Below, one piece after another: positions 11,801 through 23,436 of a stretch of 64,000 nt of DNA. Within the stretch, counting starts at the first letter, position 1, and every line of letters begins with the position of its first letter. The notes under the pieces are model-generated. The model was not told the DNA's origin, ran no database searches, and saw only the letters and a program-made list of their open reading frames with translations. Source of the DNA: Paraphysomonas bandaiensis (Eukaryota; Chrysophyceae). The position numbers and the translations under genes were made by a program. The stretch spans positions 1 through 64,000 of the forward strand of contig CBFFRP010000015.1 of assembly GCA_965644295.1 (NCBI GenBank), written 5' to 3'.

Positions 11801-12792
11801 TAGCTCAAGTGCCTCTTCTGACTCCTCTCAATGCTCTCCTCTCTCTCCATCCCTCTACGATGCGTACATATAGAGCAGAGCAGTATCATATGCATACACT
11901 AGATATGTGTCGGAAAAGGGCAAACAAAATGCAGGTTTTTTGGTGTCTATTTCACAAAACAACGAAAAAAGGGCGATTTTTTTGCCTGGTTGATGTAAAC
12001 CCACATATACGAGGACCAGTACAGACTATGTGCTTAACGGACATTACACTCCTCGTACTGTATTCCTGTATATACACTAGTGTATTTCAATAATATTTTC
12101 TTGGAACTTTTTTGGCAGACTTTTTTTTTATCAGTTACTTTCTTATACTTATACAGAGTGCTACATACACAGCAGTACATGTGTGTATGTCACGGTATAC
12201 AGCAGTACATTCTATCGTATATCGCATATGGAATATACAGTATACCAAATGTACGTACAGTCATCTATATACAAGAAATATGTATAACCCTACCGTACAT
12301 ATACACCACAATATACAAAGTCGATATGTACACATTCTATATACAAATATATGTACATATGTACTCACGTACCGTATATATATCCCTCAGTACAGCAGTA
12401 CAGCAGTACAGCAGTACTCTAACCGCTGGTCGTTAATTAGGACGGTAGTTACTCATCATAACATACATATATATATATATATCACACACCTCCACATATA
12501 ACACCATAAAGACCATAACAATACAATCAATCCCTCTCTGTGTATCCCTGTATACTGTCTTGATATCCCATCTCTCCCACTGCACTGTTCTTACCTATTA
12601 TTATCTATAGATCCCATCACTGTCATATATATGAGTGATATGCTGTAATATCATGCATACACAAGCAACAGTGCGGCTATCATAAGATCAGGTATTGAAG
12701 AATGAGTACTTCTACCACTGAAAGGTACTGTAATGATATATATAATAAGAGATATGTGATTATGTGCTATCAGTCATAAGGAATCACATCAT
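11801..12792. other. Upstream region of the disordered-protein gene, simple-sequence rich
   Basis: Contains T-rich runs, short TACAGCAG repeats (12390-12415), a TATATA run (12466-12482) and other TA/CA-rich tracts. Apparent reading frames here are low-complexity and lack any family signal, so no gene is called. Confidence 0.5.
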
Positions 12793-15047
12793 ATGAGTGA
12801 GAGTGACACTCAGGCACCACAAAGAAGACGCCGATCCTCTAAAATCAAACAACCACCAACTGACCATTCTCATGACGAGAAGCAATCTGATACGAGTAAT
12901 AATCATACTGATGCTGATGTAGCGGTAGATAAGCAACCAGTACTTGAAATCGCCAAAAACTCTCCCAGGGAAGTAGTAATAGAGGCGGTATCCTCATATT
13001 GCAGTGATGCTATCAGCACTGCAGAGCAGAGTGTCAAAGACATATCCCAGGATAGTAATAACAAAGAGACTGTGCCAAAGTGTAATGATGTCGGCAAGAT
13101 TAATGAGACCAACATATCTGGAGGTGGGGATGCTGTGACAGAAAGTGCTGAAACCATCGTGCCAGGTGAGAAAAAGGGCCCATCACTCGCCGAGTCGTCT
13201 CCACGTGAAGTGGTGATGGAGGCTGTTACAAACTATTGCGCCGATGCAATCAGTACAGCGGAGCTCAGCATCAGTAGTGTGTCTAAACCTCCAGCATCCA
13301 ATATTCCTGTCCCAGAAAAGGATTTGCCCCTCACAGGTCCTGCCGAACCCGTTCTCAAACTAGATACAGACCCCCCACAACCTAAGTCACCAGTTTTAAG
13401 CACTCCTGCTCCTGAGAAGAAGAATGAGGCATCCATAGGTCCTACAGAACCTGTCGTCAGCCCCGGAAAAGTCTCTTCACCTCCACTGTCCAAGGCAGCA
13501 GTGGCGATTGCTCAAGCGACTGAGTTCCTCGATCAACTTGACGGGCCTTCAAATTCATCCCTATCCAATAACGGAGAGCGAAAAGAGAAAGGTTACGGTA
13601 AACCAAAGCCACAAAAGAATGCACATATAGATAAAGAGAGGGCTACGGGCTCACAGAGTAAGCGATCAAGTGGAACTCCACCTGCTTCCCAACGTCCTGC
13701 TCCCCCATCCATTGAAAAGAATCCTAAACACAGTGACAATCCCAGGAATCAAAGGAAGAAGAAGGTCGTCGATGCAGGAGGGGAAGGCAGCCTTCCGCCT
13801 ATAGAAACTACTCCCACACGGACGCCCGTCGCATCGAAACAACAGCTTCATCCACTCCAAAAGGGAAAGAACACAGCCTCTGCGGAGGAGATTGGACTAC
13901 GGCCTGGTGGAAAAAATAACCACGGTTACGACCGTCGAACAAAGCGCACTGAGTCAAAATCTGCGCCAATATCTTCTGCAGAAAATAAATTGCCTCCCAT
14001 AGGGTAACATATGTAACACAAACTGAATCAATATTTAACTTCTGTGCACTTTACAGGGGGACGCCGGGCAATGGAGATGCCGCAGTTAATTCCGGACGGA
14101 AGAGGAAAAAGCCTCTGTATCTACGCCTGGAAGATAGAGCGAAGCGCATCCAGATGCAGATTGAGAAAGAGAAAGTGCGTTTACATATATGTATGTCATA
14201 GCAACACTAATACCATATGTCTCTACAGCTGGACATGTACCACAAGGTCAAGTTAAAGAAACTAAAAGCCCAACCGACCAAAGAGGAGATTGACGAACAC
14301 ATGATGAAGTATCGACAAATGAAGCTAGCTCATATGGAGCAAGGTAGAGAATACGCAGAGGCTCGAAAGAAGGATTGGAAGAAACAAGGTCACCAACTTA
14401 AAAAGAAGAATTCTAGTCCCGTCAAGCATCGGAAACCTGACTTTGTGGAGGAACAACGGCAGCGAGAGAGGGAGGAGGAGGAAGCTAGGAAGATCCGCAT
14501 CGAAAAGGGAAAAGAGTATGGAGATGCAGTACGAGGGGGCATGATTCTTCCCTCTCCAGGTAGACCTTCACCCCGCCCGACTCAGGTACAGGACGGTCGG
14601 AGAGATATTAGTCCGCAGGCTATTCACAAATCCCCAGAAACTGTTGAGCGGCAACGCCGGAATAAAAGGCAACATGCTGTAGGAGGAGAAGGGGAAGGGC
14701 TGAGTGAGTCACCTAAAGGCCGAGACGTTCCAAGAAAACATAAATCTGTGGATGGTGACCAGAAGCAACCTTCTCCCACTTCAAGGCCACCTAACGCGAA
14801 GAGGCTTCTTAGTCAGTCCTCTGGACCCGCTGAGAGGGTAGACGCCCCTTATGAGGGCAAGATGGGCTCAGAGTGGGTTGCAGAGGTGATGGAGATGGAT
14901 GCCGAAGAGGCCAGACTTGCGGATGTTTACGAAACTGGCTTCTTGATGTTTATGCTGGAGAAGGGAATGATTACAAGCAAAGATGACAATGACGATGTAG
15001 TGTCTCCTGTTAATGAAGTTCCTGTCGCAGATGCTGTTGATATTTAG
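12793..15047 (+). CDS. Large disordered protein with internal duplication and coiled coil, function unknown
   Basis: Three exons: 12793-14003, 14057-14174 and 14229-15047, giving about 715 residues. Introns are 53 and 54 nt and both joins keep phase. The N-terminal 400 residues are rich in Pro, Ser, Lys and Glu and look disordered, with a duplicated segment (SPREVVIEAVSSYCSDAIST and SPREVVMEAVTNYCADAIST, about 76 residues apart). Exon 2 and early exon 3 (RLEDRAKRIQMQIEKEK, then KYRQMKLAHMEQGREYAEA) form a charged coiled coil typical of cytoskeletal or ciliary proteins, then another charged helix and a disordered stretch. A conserved-looking C-terminal helix (EWVAEVMEMDAEEARLADVY) ends the protein. 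I do not recognise the family. A cytoskeletal role is only a guess from composition. Confidence 0.8.
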
Positions 15048-15489
15048 CCTATGCGTTGTGTATCTTGTTCATGTTGTAGCCTTTACAGTAATGTCTGCTT
15101 TAGTTTTTCTTTGCGATTGGGTTGTATATTATGCAATTCTGAGAAGTAGCGGAAGTTATCAATTATATAATGCCCTACCTTATTAGTATTCAACACGTGC
15201 GTGGAATAAGTAAGTTATACTGTTAATCTTTCGCTGTAACTGCATAATATTTACTAGTTCAAAATAAATATCAGCATAACCGTAGTAGGGCCGAACTCTG
15301 ACTAGTTCACGCTATCTTCTAGTTTCTAGAATGACGCATCAAGCTGTCTTGTATCTTGTAAGAACAACTGTTCTCAAATAATCTGATAAATTGCAATTTG
15401 ATACCACACTAATAATATATAATAATACATAAGAAGAAGTAATGCTACGTGAATGCTTACTAAAGAACGGTGAATTGTGTATATTGAAA
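15048..15489. other. 3' flank, no gene seen
   Basis: AT-rich spacer between the stop codon and the start of the retroelement complex. No RNA gene or coding signal was recognised. Confidence 0.5.
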
Positions 15490-15665
15490 GTCTTATTATT
15501 AGCAATAGGCGTTAAAAACATGCACTAACTTAGTAGCTAGATGAATGCTAGACAAACTAGTTAGACCTCTACCTGTAACTAATCAGTACACACTTTTTTT
15601 ATCCTACTATTTAACGCTACGGAAGCTGCTTGTGCGTCGCCGCAAGCACCAAGGTGCAACCACTT
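15490..15665 (-). repeat. Retroelement tail (3' end) of an older minus-strand copy
   Basis: From AGCAATAGGCGTTAAAAA to GCACCAAGGTGCAACCACTT, this is the reverse complement of 19391-19560 and matches 40380-40560. The same tail follows a non-autonomous element at 41910-42060. I read it as the 3' half of an older element in minus orientation whose 5' part lies at 19576-19925, split by the retrotransposon insertion. Confidence 0.6.
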
Positions 15666-18600
15666 AATCCTCACAACACCGCAAGACATTCATGAAGGCA
15701 TTAATGCGCACTTCCGTGAACATCATGCCAAACCTCCTGGACTTGACCCTGTAGCACAACAGCTCCAGGATGACCCTACATGGTGGAAATCCCTTCTTGA
15801 TCCGGGCTCAGCGACATGCCAGGAACCACTCCACCCCCGCTCGAAAATCCCTCTTCCCCTGCAACTGGGGTTACGACGGGCCCTTTGTACCAAGACCACT
15901 CCGGCCATGGCAGCCACACTCAAATCTACTCTTGCAAAAGACATCACCCAGGATGAATTCTACTGCACACTTCACTCTCTCTCCTTCAACCGCGCGCCTG
16001 GACCCTCAATGGTCTCCTCCAACATGGTCAAATCCTGGCCACCGGTAGTTCAGCGAGAGGCTTACATCCTCACCAGATCTCTCTGGAAACATAAACATGT
16101 GCCCATTTGGTGGAGAGACAGGGTAATGTCTCCCATTCTCAAGAAACCAGGAGAATCCTCCCTCAATAATCTCCGACCGATTGGTCTGCTTGAAGTCAGT
16201 AGGAAAATATTAACAAGGATAATCACTCATAGAATTCTTACCGTATGGGAGGAACAGAAAGTTTTGCATCCGTCCCAGCATGGTTATCGCTGGAGGAACG
16301 GGACGGACACAGCGATACTAAGGGTACTCGCGGCTGCAGAAGAAGCAAGACGAAAAGGCGACCAGCATATATGTACACTCTGGGACTTCAAGAAGGCCTT
16401 CGACTCAATTGCGCCTAACCTCATGCGTCTCGCGTGGGCACGACTGGGCGTTCCGGACGATGTAGTTGACTGGTTTGGCAACTTAGATGCCGGCGGTCTA
16501 ACATTTCCCTGGACACCATTCATGGCAAACAACATAGAGCCACGTTCTCTCCTTGACCTCCTGTCCGCAGACGGCCACTTCATTGCACTATTCAGTCTGG
16601 GTTTCGAAGCCGAAAGGGGTATCACCCAAGGGGGCACAGAATCCACATGCGCCTGGGTGGCACTCTACGACATCCTTCTCACGTGGCTGGACATTGAACT
16701 GTCAACAACGAGTCCAACGTTACCAACTATTCTACTCACGACTCCGACTACCGGCGAAATAAAGATCTCCTTCGCGGATGATCTTAACACAATAGCTAAA
16801 TCCATACACGCTGCCCAACTCATTGCCCAACAAATATCTGCGTTCTGCGTACTTTCGGGAATGGAACTCTCTATCCCCAAAGTAGTTTGCACAGTGTTTC
16901 CGATCCTACAAGATTCCAACAAGTCCTCCGACCCCATTGGCTACATCATTCTCTACGACTGGTCGTGGCGTCCACACCCAGTCCCTATCCAAACATCACT
17001 AGAGTCGATACATTACCTCGGAGCAGACCTTCCTCTCACAATCACAGACAAGGCCTCCCATGATTGGTGTCTAAAATACCTGAAAGTCGTGACCACACAC
17101 CTAGGGATTAAACAGGCCTCAGCCGGCTGTAAAGTCATGGTTATCGAGACCCAAATCATACCGACTTTGCTCTATAGAGCCACCAAAGCTTCATGGCCGC
17201 TACACTGGTACAGAGAAATTGACGCTGCTTGCGCAACCCTCTACAGAAAGGCCCTCAGTCTAGGCCCTGGATACCCCACGGAACTGATCTACCTCTCACT
17301 CAAGCACAACGGATTAGGTATGAAACGTTTCTCAGACTCGGCGCAGGAGCAAAAATGGGGATCTCTACAGCGCGCAATAACCCTCGGGGGAGAAGCAGGT
17401 CAAGCAGCACATTTTCTACTCACTCAGACAACAGAGCCACAGCCCCAATACCACCACTATGTTCTCAGCCTCAGGGAATGGGGAACGGAATTGGGCCTTA
17501 CCCTTCAGCAACCTGAGCCCCCCGAACCACAGGATGAACACATGCTGACCAATCTAAAACAAGAACTCGGCCTTAATAGCGTCCAACCAGATACTTTCAA
17601 GGCAATCTTCACAGATGGATCATACACAGCCAGTGCGCTCTCCACGCGTCGCCTCACTCATGTCAATCCGCGAACACGATGGACACACCGAGGAGGTGCA
17701 GCGGTCGTCTACTTACCCCCAGAAAATGCCTGGGAAGATGGTACAACCATAATACTACGACTAGATACACCCTTTCGTGATGTGCCAGGTTTGGACTCAT
17801 ACGCATATGAACTCATAGGCACAGCCATGGGGCTTATACTCTCAACACGCATTCCCGAACACATAAGAAGCCACACAGACTGTCAGGCAGTGTGCACCCG
17901 TACTGAGGAAGCACTCTCCACAAGACGCAGAGCTCTCGGTCACCGTGCAAAAGGGGTACTACTCGAAAGCATCGCGGCCAGTAGAGATTGCAAACGACAG
18001 GTGACCTGGGTGAGGTCCCATCCCGAACGACGTACCACAGATGAAACGGAGTGGACGTTTGAGGACAAGGGCATCTATATTGCGGACGCAGTCGCGGGTG
18101 AAGACTGGCATGAAGTCGATCGCATCCTTGGAAAAAATAACTACACTGTCTGTACAATTGCGATTGACAGTGCCATTGAACGCTTACTAACCGCTGGATT
18201 ATGGCACTGGCGTTTGCACAGTACAAGACGGCCATACTACTCTAGCCCACTCCTTACTGATTTCCAAGATCTCTGCGACCTAAGGACACTTGAGAACTAC
18301 ACTTCAACCAGAGATCAACGCTACGGAAACAATCCTGATCGAGCGCCTGGCTACTGGACCAATAGCGGAGTACACCTCCCGCGCAAACTAGCTCAAGCGG
18401 ATGGCAGTGCATCCAAAGACAAACTCAGCTCAAATCTACGCCAAAGAATTCTCAACACGGCACTGACATGGGACAAATCTTTCTGCATAGGGAGGAACCG
18501 GGCCAAAACCAAACAGGGGCTTGACCTGACCAAAGCCGCATGCTCTGACTGCGGGTTTCGACTAGATTCCCTAAAACATATGTGCCTCGACTGCACACAT

Positions 18601-19341
18601 GAATCCATCACCCAAATAAGGGAAACTGCATTTCAATCGCATAAAAATGTGCTACACGAAATACAGAGAACTCAGACCTTACCCAACTGGATCACATCTG
18701 CACTACGGAGACTCTCCAGCAGAGCCTGGAATCCCTCCATCCCACAGGTCGAGAGATACTGGACTGGAACCATCACAGCAGCCCAACTGGAAACGGTCTT
18801 CGGAGATGACATACACAACCACCTGACGGCTCACAGTCTACGGAACCTAGAAACAGTGGTTATTAATCTCCTGCAACCGCTTTACACTGCAGCGAAGCTT
18901 ATGTTACAGGATCGCGGTTGTCGCTATATCACCATGTCCAAAAGGCCGCCCAGGCTACTCCCGAGACCCCGTCCGAAACGCAGTCAGTCAAGACAACGTC
19001 CGAGAGTCCTTCGACTACTAGGGGTCCAACGAAGACCCCCCACAGCGTATCCGACTCCAGACACACGTGCACACCTCACAGGTCCTACCCGACAGAGCAC
19101 TGGACTGCCCAGACCTCCACAACGCCGACGGCTTCGACAACTCTATCTACACCCGCGGCCCCACAGGAGCACAGTAACACATACTACAAACCCAACTCCT
19201 CCTCCCAACAATCCCCACCACTCCCAACCCACACATCTGGAACTAGGTGCACTCAGGACCCTAATTCAGAATGCTGAGCCCCCTCCAAAACCAATGGAGA
19301 CCCATCCCAAAGGGAGACCCCCAGATCAAAAGCGCCGGTGA
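15666..19341 (+). CDS. Retrotransposon reverse transcriptase - RNase H polyprotein (N-terminally truncated)
   Basis: The first ATG is at 15907 (1,144 residues), but the frame is open from the insertion edge. The reverse transcriptase shows RPIGLLEVSRKI, DFKKAFDS (motif A), RGITQGGTES (motif B) and SFADDLN (motif C with the paired Asp). RNase H follows: FTDGSYT, then YAYELIGTAMG (Glu), HTDCQAV (Asp) and WVRSHPERR. A C-terminal zinc-binding CSDCGF..HMCLDCTHE block sits before a Pro/Arg-rich end. The domain order and lack of protease or integrase indicate a LINE-type enzyme that copies its RNA at a nicked target. No endonuclease domain is present in what remains. GC content is clearly higher than in neighbouring host genes, which fits a mobile gene. 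Confidence 0.9.
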
Positions 19342-19572
19342 GTCCACGGACACACGATAAAGGCGAATTTCATATCACACAAAAAGAACGGAAGTGGTTG
19401 CACCTTGGTGCTTGCGGCGACGCACAAGCAGCTTTCGTAGCGTTAAATAGTAGGATAAAAGAGTTTGTATTGATTAGTTACGGGTAGTGGTCTAACTAGT
19501 ATGACTAGCATTCTTCTAGCCACTAATTGATGCAAGGTCTCAACGCCTATTGCTAAATAATCAGACATTCAC
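15666..19572 (+). mobile_element. Non-LTR retrotransposon, 5'-truncated, inserted in a related tail
   Basis: The body runs from immediately after the left tail to the 3' end near 19572. The encoded frame is already open at the left edge without an initiator until 15907, so the 5' part (any ORF1 and endonuclease) is missing. The 3' end has its own tail (19391-19572), identical in type to the tail at the 3' end of the second copy at 40374. Flanks share about 22 bp (AAGCACCAAGGTGC then A/G, then ACCACTT) at 15644-15665 and 19576-19597, consistent with a target-site duplication. Because it lies in opposite orientation to the split target tail, it superficially looks like an element with terminal inverted repeats. 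Confidence 0.7.
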
Positions 19573-19575
19573 TAC

Positions 19576-19930
19576 TAAGCACCAAGGTGCGACCACTTCC
19601 GCTCTGAGTTCTTAAGGTGAACATCCCGGATGCTTGACTTCAGCAGGCAGCCCAATACCCCGGTTACCCTTCAGGTGGGCCCTGTCCCGGATGCCCTTGA
19701 GGTGGACCCATTCCCGGATGCCTGTTTATTCGTCAGGGCCCAAAGACGTCTACACAAGTGACACTTATTGGTGTCCCTTGTACCACACAAGCATTCGGCT
19801 ATGAGTGGGCAGAAGAATATCCGCTGACTATGTTTGCGGCTCACGTTAGTTTCCCAGAGAAATAACTCCGGTACTTACCCCCCAGAACACCACGAAAAGG
19901 TGCGAGTCCGACTTTGTTGAGGGGTGAATT
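19576..19930 (-). repeat. Non-autonomous element B, 5' part, copy 1
   Basis: Matches 42050-42340 along its length, including CCCGGATGC-type internal repeats, AAAGACGTCTACACAAG, GTACTTA followed by CCCCCAGAACACCA, and GCGAGTCCGACTTTGT. On the minus strand it starts near 19930 and runs into the beginning of the retroelement tail (AAGTGGTCGCACCTTGGTGC). The remainder of its tail is probably 15665-15490, separated by the retrotransposon. No open reading frame or recognisable tRNA-like A/B boxes were seen. Confidence 0.6.
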
Positions 19931-20640
19931 GTGTACTGTGTACTCTAGCTATAGTTAGTTAGATAGATAGATAGATAGATAGATAGAGCTTAACTTTACT
20001 AACATTTAACTGGGCTTATTATATCCTTCTACGTTTTTATAATTCTGTCATATATCTTAAAATCGGTATAACTCTACCTGTTTCTCCAAAGCTACTACTT
20101 CTAGAAAAGTGGTTTCCCAGCCATAAGTAGCTAGTTTCTACTTCCAGGAATAACCATCATATAAATTCTTGTACCATAATAGCTACACCCAGATTTGCTA
20201 CATATAATTTGTTCAACACTGTTTATGAGTCTACATAATTGCTAATATTACAATTGCTGATCAATTTCCTTTAGAGATGCCTCAGTCTACTATCAAGTAC
20301 TAGTATTTATTATTAAAATAAAATTTACTTATTTTACAGAAGTTTCATGTATGACGCTTATAGTCAAGTAATCCTGTAGTCATTATTTACGAATCTAAGA
20401 AGTCACAGCGCTAGGATCAATAAAAATTTAATAGAAGGGTATGATTCTTCTCGGGACAGCGCATGAAGATCAGACTAAGAGCGAGGGTAAAGTCTATTTA
20501 ATCAACGAGCAGGGCTGCGTATCAATTAATTATCAGACTGTTCATTGACGCAGGATGATGTCGTCGTTTATAATATTATTGCAATTAGTTGAAATTATTT
20601 AGTACTAAACTACATTAACTGCCAATATAGCTATATCTCA
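19931..20640. other. Spacer with a short GATA run
   Basis: Contains (TAGA)n at 19957-19986 and AT-rich unique sequence. Near 20500-20540 a short segment resembles the reverse complement of 42500-42540. No gene seen. Confidence 0.5.
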
Positions 20641-21000
20641 ACTGTCGACGGTTACGGTTCATGTGTAAAACAAAAGTAGCTCTAAATGTCGAGTAGTCAT
20701 ACTCTTTCTCAAATCCGTCATAACAATCTCAGCTCTACTGAACAACCTTTCAACCTTAATGAATGTGACATACAAGTGCTTCATGCTGCGGTAACAAGTT
20801 TGCTGGGGTTAAGTCATGCCTGCCACCATCAATGAAACGTTGTTGCGCTGCGTCATCATTCTCAACTGGACTCTCTCTCACTGTCATCAGCTTCTTTATC
20901 CTCATCGAGGAAATCAGGTGACGTTGCCAAGTCTCTTGCATCCTCTTTTGTTGCTATCATTTATTTTCTCGAAGAACACTATTACAATTACTTCTGGTAT
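20640..21000 (-). pseudogene. hAT transposase C-terminal relic
   Basis: On the minus strand, frames around 20941-20756 and, after a shift, 20760-20660 read NLLPQHEALVCHI and then KVERLFSRAEIVMTDLRKSM followed by LELLLF. The second block is the signature of the hAT dimerisation domain. The two pieces are in different frames and no start or catalytic part is present, so this is a decayed fragment. It may be the same family as the 5.1-5.5 kb relic. Confidence 0.5.
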
Positions 21001-21598
21001 CAGTTTATTGCTAACTAATTAAATGAATTATAAGGGAGATAATCCTATGGATATTATACTCTTTCACCAATCTTCGACTTTTATTTAGTAAAAATTGGAT
21101 TTTAGGAAAAAAGAATGTCGTATTTGTTCTGTTTTTATATCAATTAATTGAAGCAAGATGGAGTTTGAGTTACTTAGATCTTAGATACATATAATTGCAA
21201 TCTTTTCCTATTTCCTATATGTTTAGATGCTAAAACATACATCGTCAGTCACTGCTTGCCCGTCTTAATATATATATTATACTAGTGCAGATGGTACACT
21301 ATACCAACAATATATTTCAAGCTGTATAAACACTGAGCAAGATCAGTGATCTAATACTAGGTAAACACATAAGAATAACAAATGGAAGAATTATTTTTAA
21401 CGCGAATGTCAGTGAAGCACCTCAAAGGCTCAAACGTGAAACTTCGCAACACAATAACAATTGCAGTATCTTCACATAAAAAGTACTAAAACCAGAGCAA
21501 ATTGCTCGCCAAACTTACCAAAAAAGAACTAGTTTCCAGCTGTTGACTGCAACTTGGGTGCGTTAGAATTCTGTTTAGGGGTTTCCCCGCCTGCGGTA

Positions 21599-22595
21599 TT
21601 AGTGACCCTTCTCTTGCCCTGTGTCTGATTTTCTCTGTATATTGTGGCAAAGTCATCACCAGCAGCAAGACATAGACATCATACCTCTGCTTGTGATACG
21701 CACTCTCCTTATTTATTCTAAAGCCATATATCCGAGGCACGAAGGATTCTTGAGGCCTGTACGCGTATATGAGTTACCTCAAACGATATTGACAGGAACA
21801 CATACTTAGGAGGTATGAGATCCGGGTTCTGCAGCAAGAAGAGGTGGCAGAACGTGGTACCAAAGTAAGCGCCATCGACGTTTGCGTGCTTCGAAGCCCT
21901 CGGGTAGTACAGCTCATGGCAGCGGGGACAGAATATATTCACTGAGTAGTTGCGTGGCAAATCCGAGAGGCCGACCGGAAGGCCAGGATGACCTTGACAG
22001 TACACTCTCGGGCAGCGACCGAAGTCAGCATTTTGATATTTTTCATACTACAGTATGGTACTTGTGAGGACAGCATATAGAAGGCAGACGCAAAGAGGAG
22101 CATGATAGGATATAAACGCACCATCGCGAGCATTCCTTTGCTGGTGAGGATGTATCTTGCGTGGATCAGCCCATACAGAACTTCCGCGGCCGTTTCCACG
22201 ATCTCCTGCTGATCTTCCGATAGAGAATCTATTCACTCCGTCAATAAATAAAGAAATAGAATATAAGCCACACACCTAATGGAGGTTCCGAATCTAAAAT
22301 CAGCTCCAACGCGTAATCATAATACGGAACCTATAGCATAATACATATGATATCCATAAATAATCACCATACATAATCATCATACCATAGAACTGAGACC
22401 CGTAAGATTAAAATCATCATGAATATAGTCCTCATCTATCGAAGCAAAGAATTCATTACCTCTTAAGCTAACAAACCATGCTATCCATGAGTTTTCTTCT
22501 GATTCAGATGAATCACAACTACTTCCAGTTAATTCTTCTGCATTATCATGATCATCTTGATTGATTGTATCGTTAAAACCATTATTATTATTCAT
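21599..22595 (-). CDS. CK2B: Casein kinase 2 regulatory subunit beta
   Basis: Six exons on the minus strand: 22595-22386, 22330-22276, 22228-22122, 22047-21806, 21756-21678 and 21634-21599, all in phase, giving about 242 residues, near the family norm. CK2 beta dimerises and docks the catalytic alpha subunits, tuning the substrate choice of the kinase. Diagnostic stretches are [49 protein letters not shown], the four-cysteine zinc finger (CPRVYC..CPRC) and [13 protein letters not shown] followed by PRIYGFRI. The N-terminus is acidic and Asn-rich. Exon 6 is the least certain: without that splice, the frame would run on to 21486. Its start faces the Pumilio gene across a GTAT array, suggesting a shared promoter region. 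Confidence 0.93.
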
Positions 22596-22974
22596 ATTAG
22601 TGGAGGACTATGTAGAATCTACTGACAATGTATGGATGTTACTGTATAAGAGATATGCAACATGTAATACGTGTCATAGATGGTGATAGAGGAGAGATTG
22701 ATGAAGGGAAGTTCGGGTTATATGAGATGAATAGTATGAATGTGTTGTTAATTTAATGTGATGAGATGACACTGATGCGATATGCCAGAGACATTAACAA
22801 TAGGCGATCACTGCATGTATGCGTATAGGCAGTCAGCATCTCTAGTTTTTTCGGAAATATATTGAAGTAAATATAGTGTATATAACTGCAACACAACTAC
22901 GGCTTAAATACAGACAAATTTTGTCTCAATATTTGAGGCATCCTTCAACAAAAATATACGAAGGATGCCGATAT

Positions 22975-23249
22975 GTGTATGTATGTATGTATGTATGTAT
23001 GTATGTATGTATGTATGTATGTATGTATGTATGTATGTATGTATGTATGTATGTATGTATGTATGTATGTATGTATGTATGTATGTATGTATGTATGTAT
23101 GTATGTATGTATGTATGTATGTATGTATGTATGTATGTATGTATGTATGTATGTATGTATGTATGTATGTATGTATGTATGTATGTATGTATGTATGTAT
23201 GTATGTATGTGTGTATGTATGTATGTGTGTATGTATGTATGTGTGTATG
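22975..23249. repeat. (GTAT)n tetranucleotide array, about 0.28 kb
   Basis: Near-perfect GTAT units with a few GTGT interruptions at the right end. It lies between the divergent starts of the CK2 beta gene (22595, minus) and the Pumilio gene (23437, plus). Reading frames through it are repeat artefacts. Confidence 0.97.
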
Positions 23250-23436
23250 CAGGGTGGGTGTATAGGGAGGTGTGTGATGGTGGGGTTTGTGTATATATTG
23301 TCACTGAATTATTCATAGTGTCTCTCATGGGGATCTAGTATTCATAATATTCACAATCATCTCGTGGGGTTAACGAGACTGTACATACCTCCCCTTATCC
23401 TTCCTGTTGTTAATCATAGATCCATATCTTATAAAT

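Noticed and set aside
11809-12501. Overlapping frames of 94-129 codons
   Set aside because: Low-complexity TA/CA-rich sequence, no conserved motifs, and frames overlap one another without splice logic.
15723-15947. Minus-strand frames across the retrotransposon (also 16284-16937 and 17834-18611)
   Set aside because: Shadows of the reverse transcriptase and RNase H frame, whose motifs are unambiguous.
15490-19560. A DNA transposon or novel element with terminal inverted repeats carrying a reverse transcriptase
   Set aside because: The tail is found once at the 3' end in the second copy, and the left copy is better explained as the split target element, with a short duplication at both edges.
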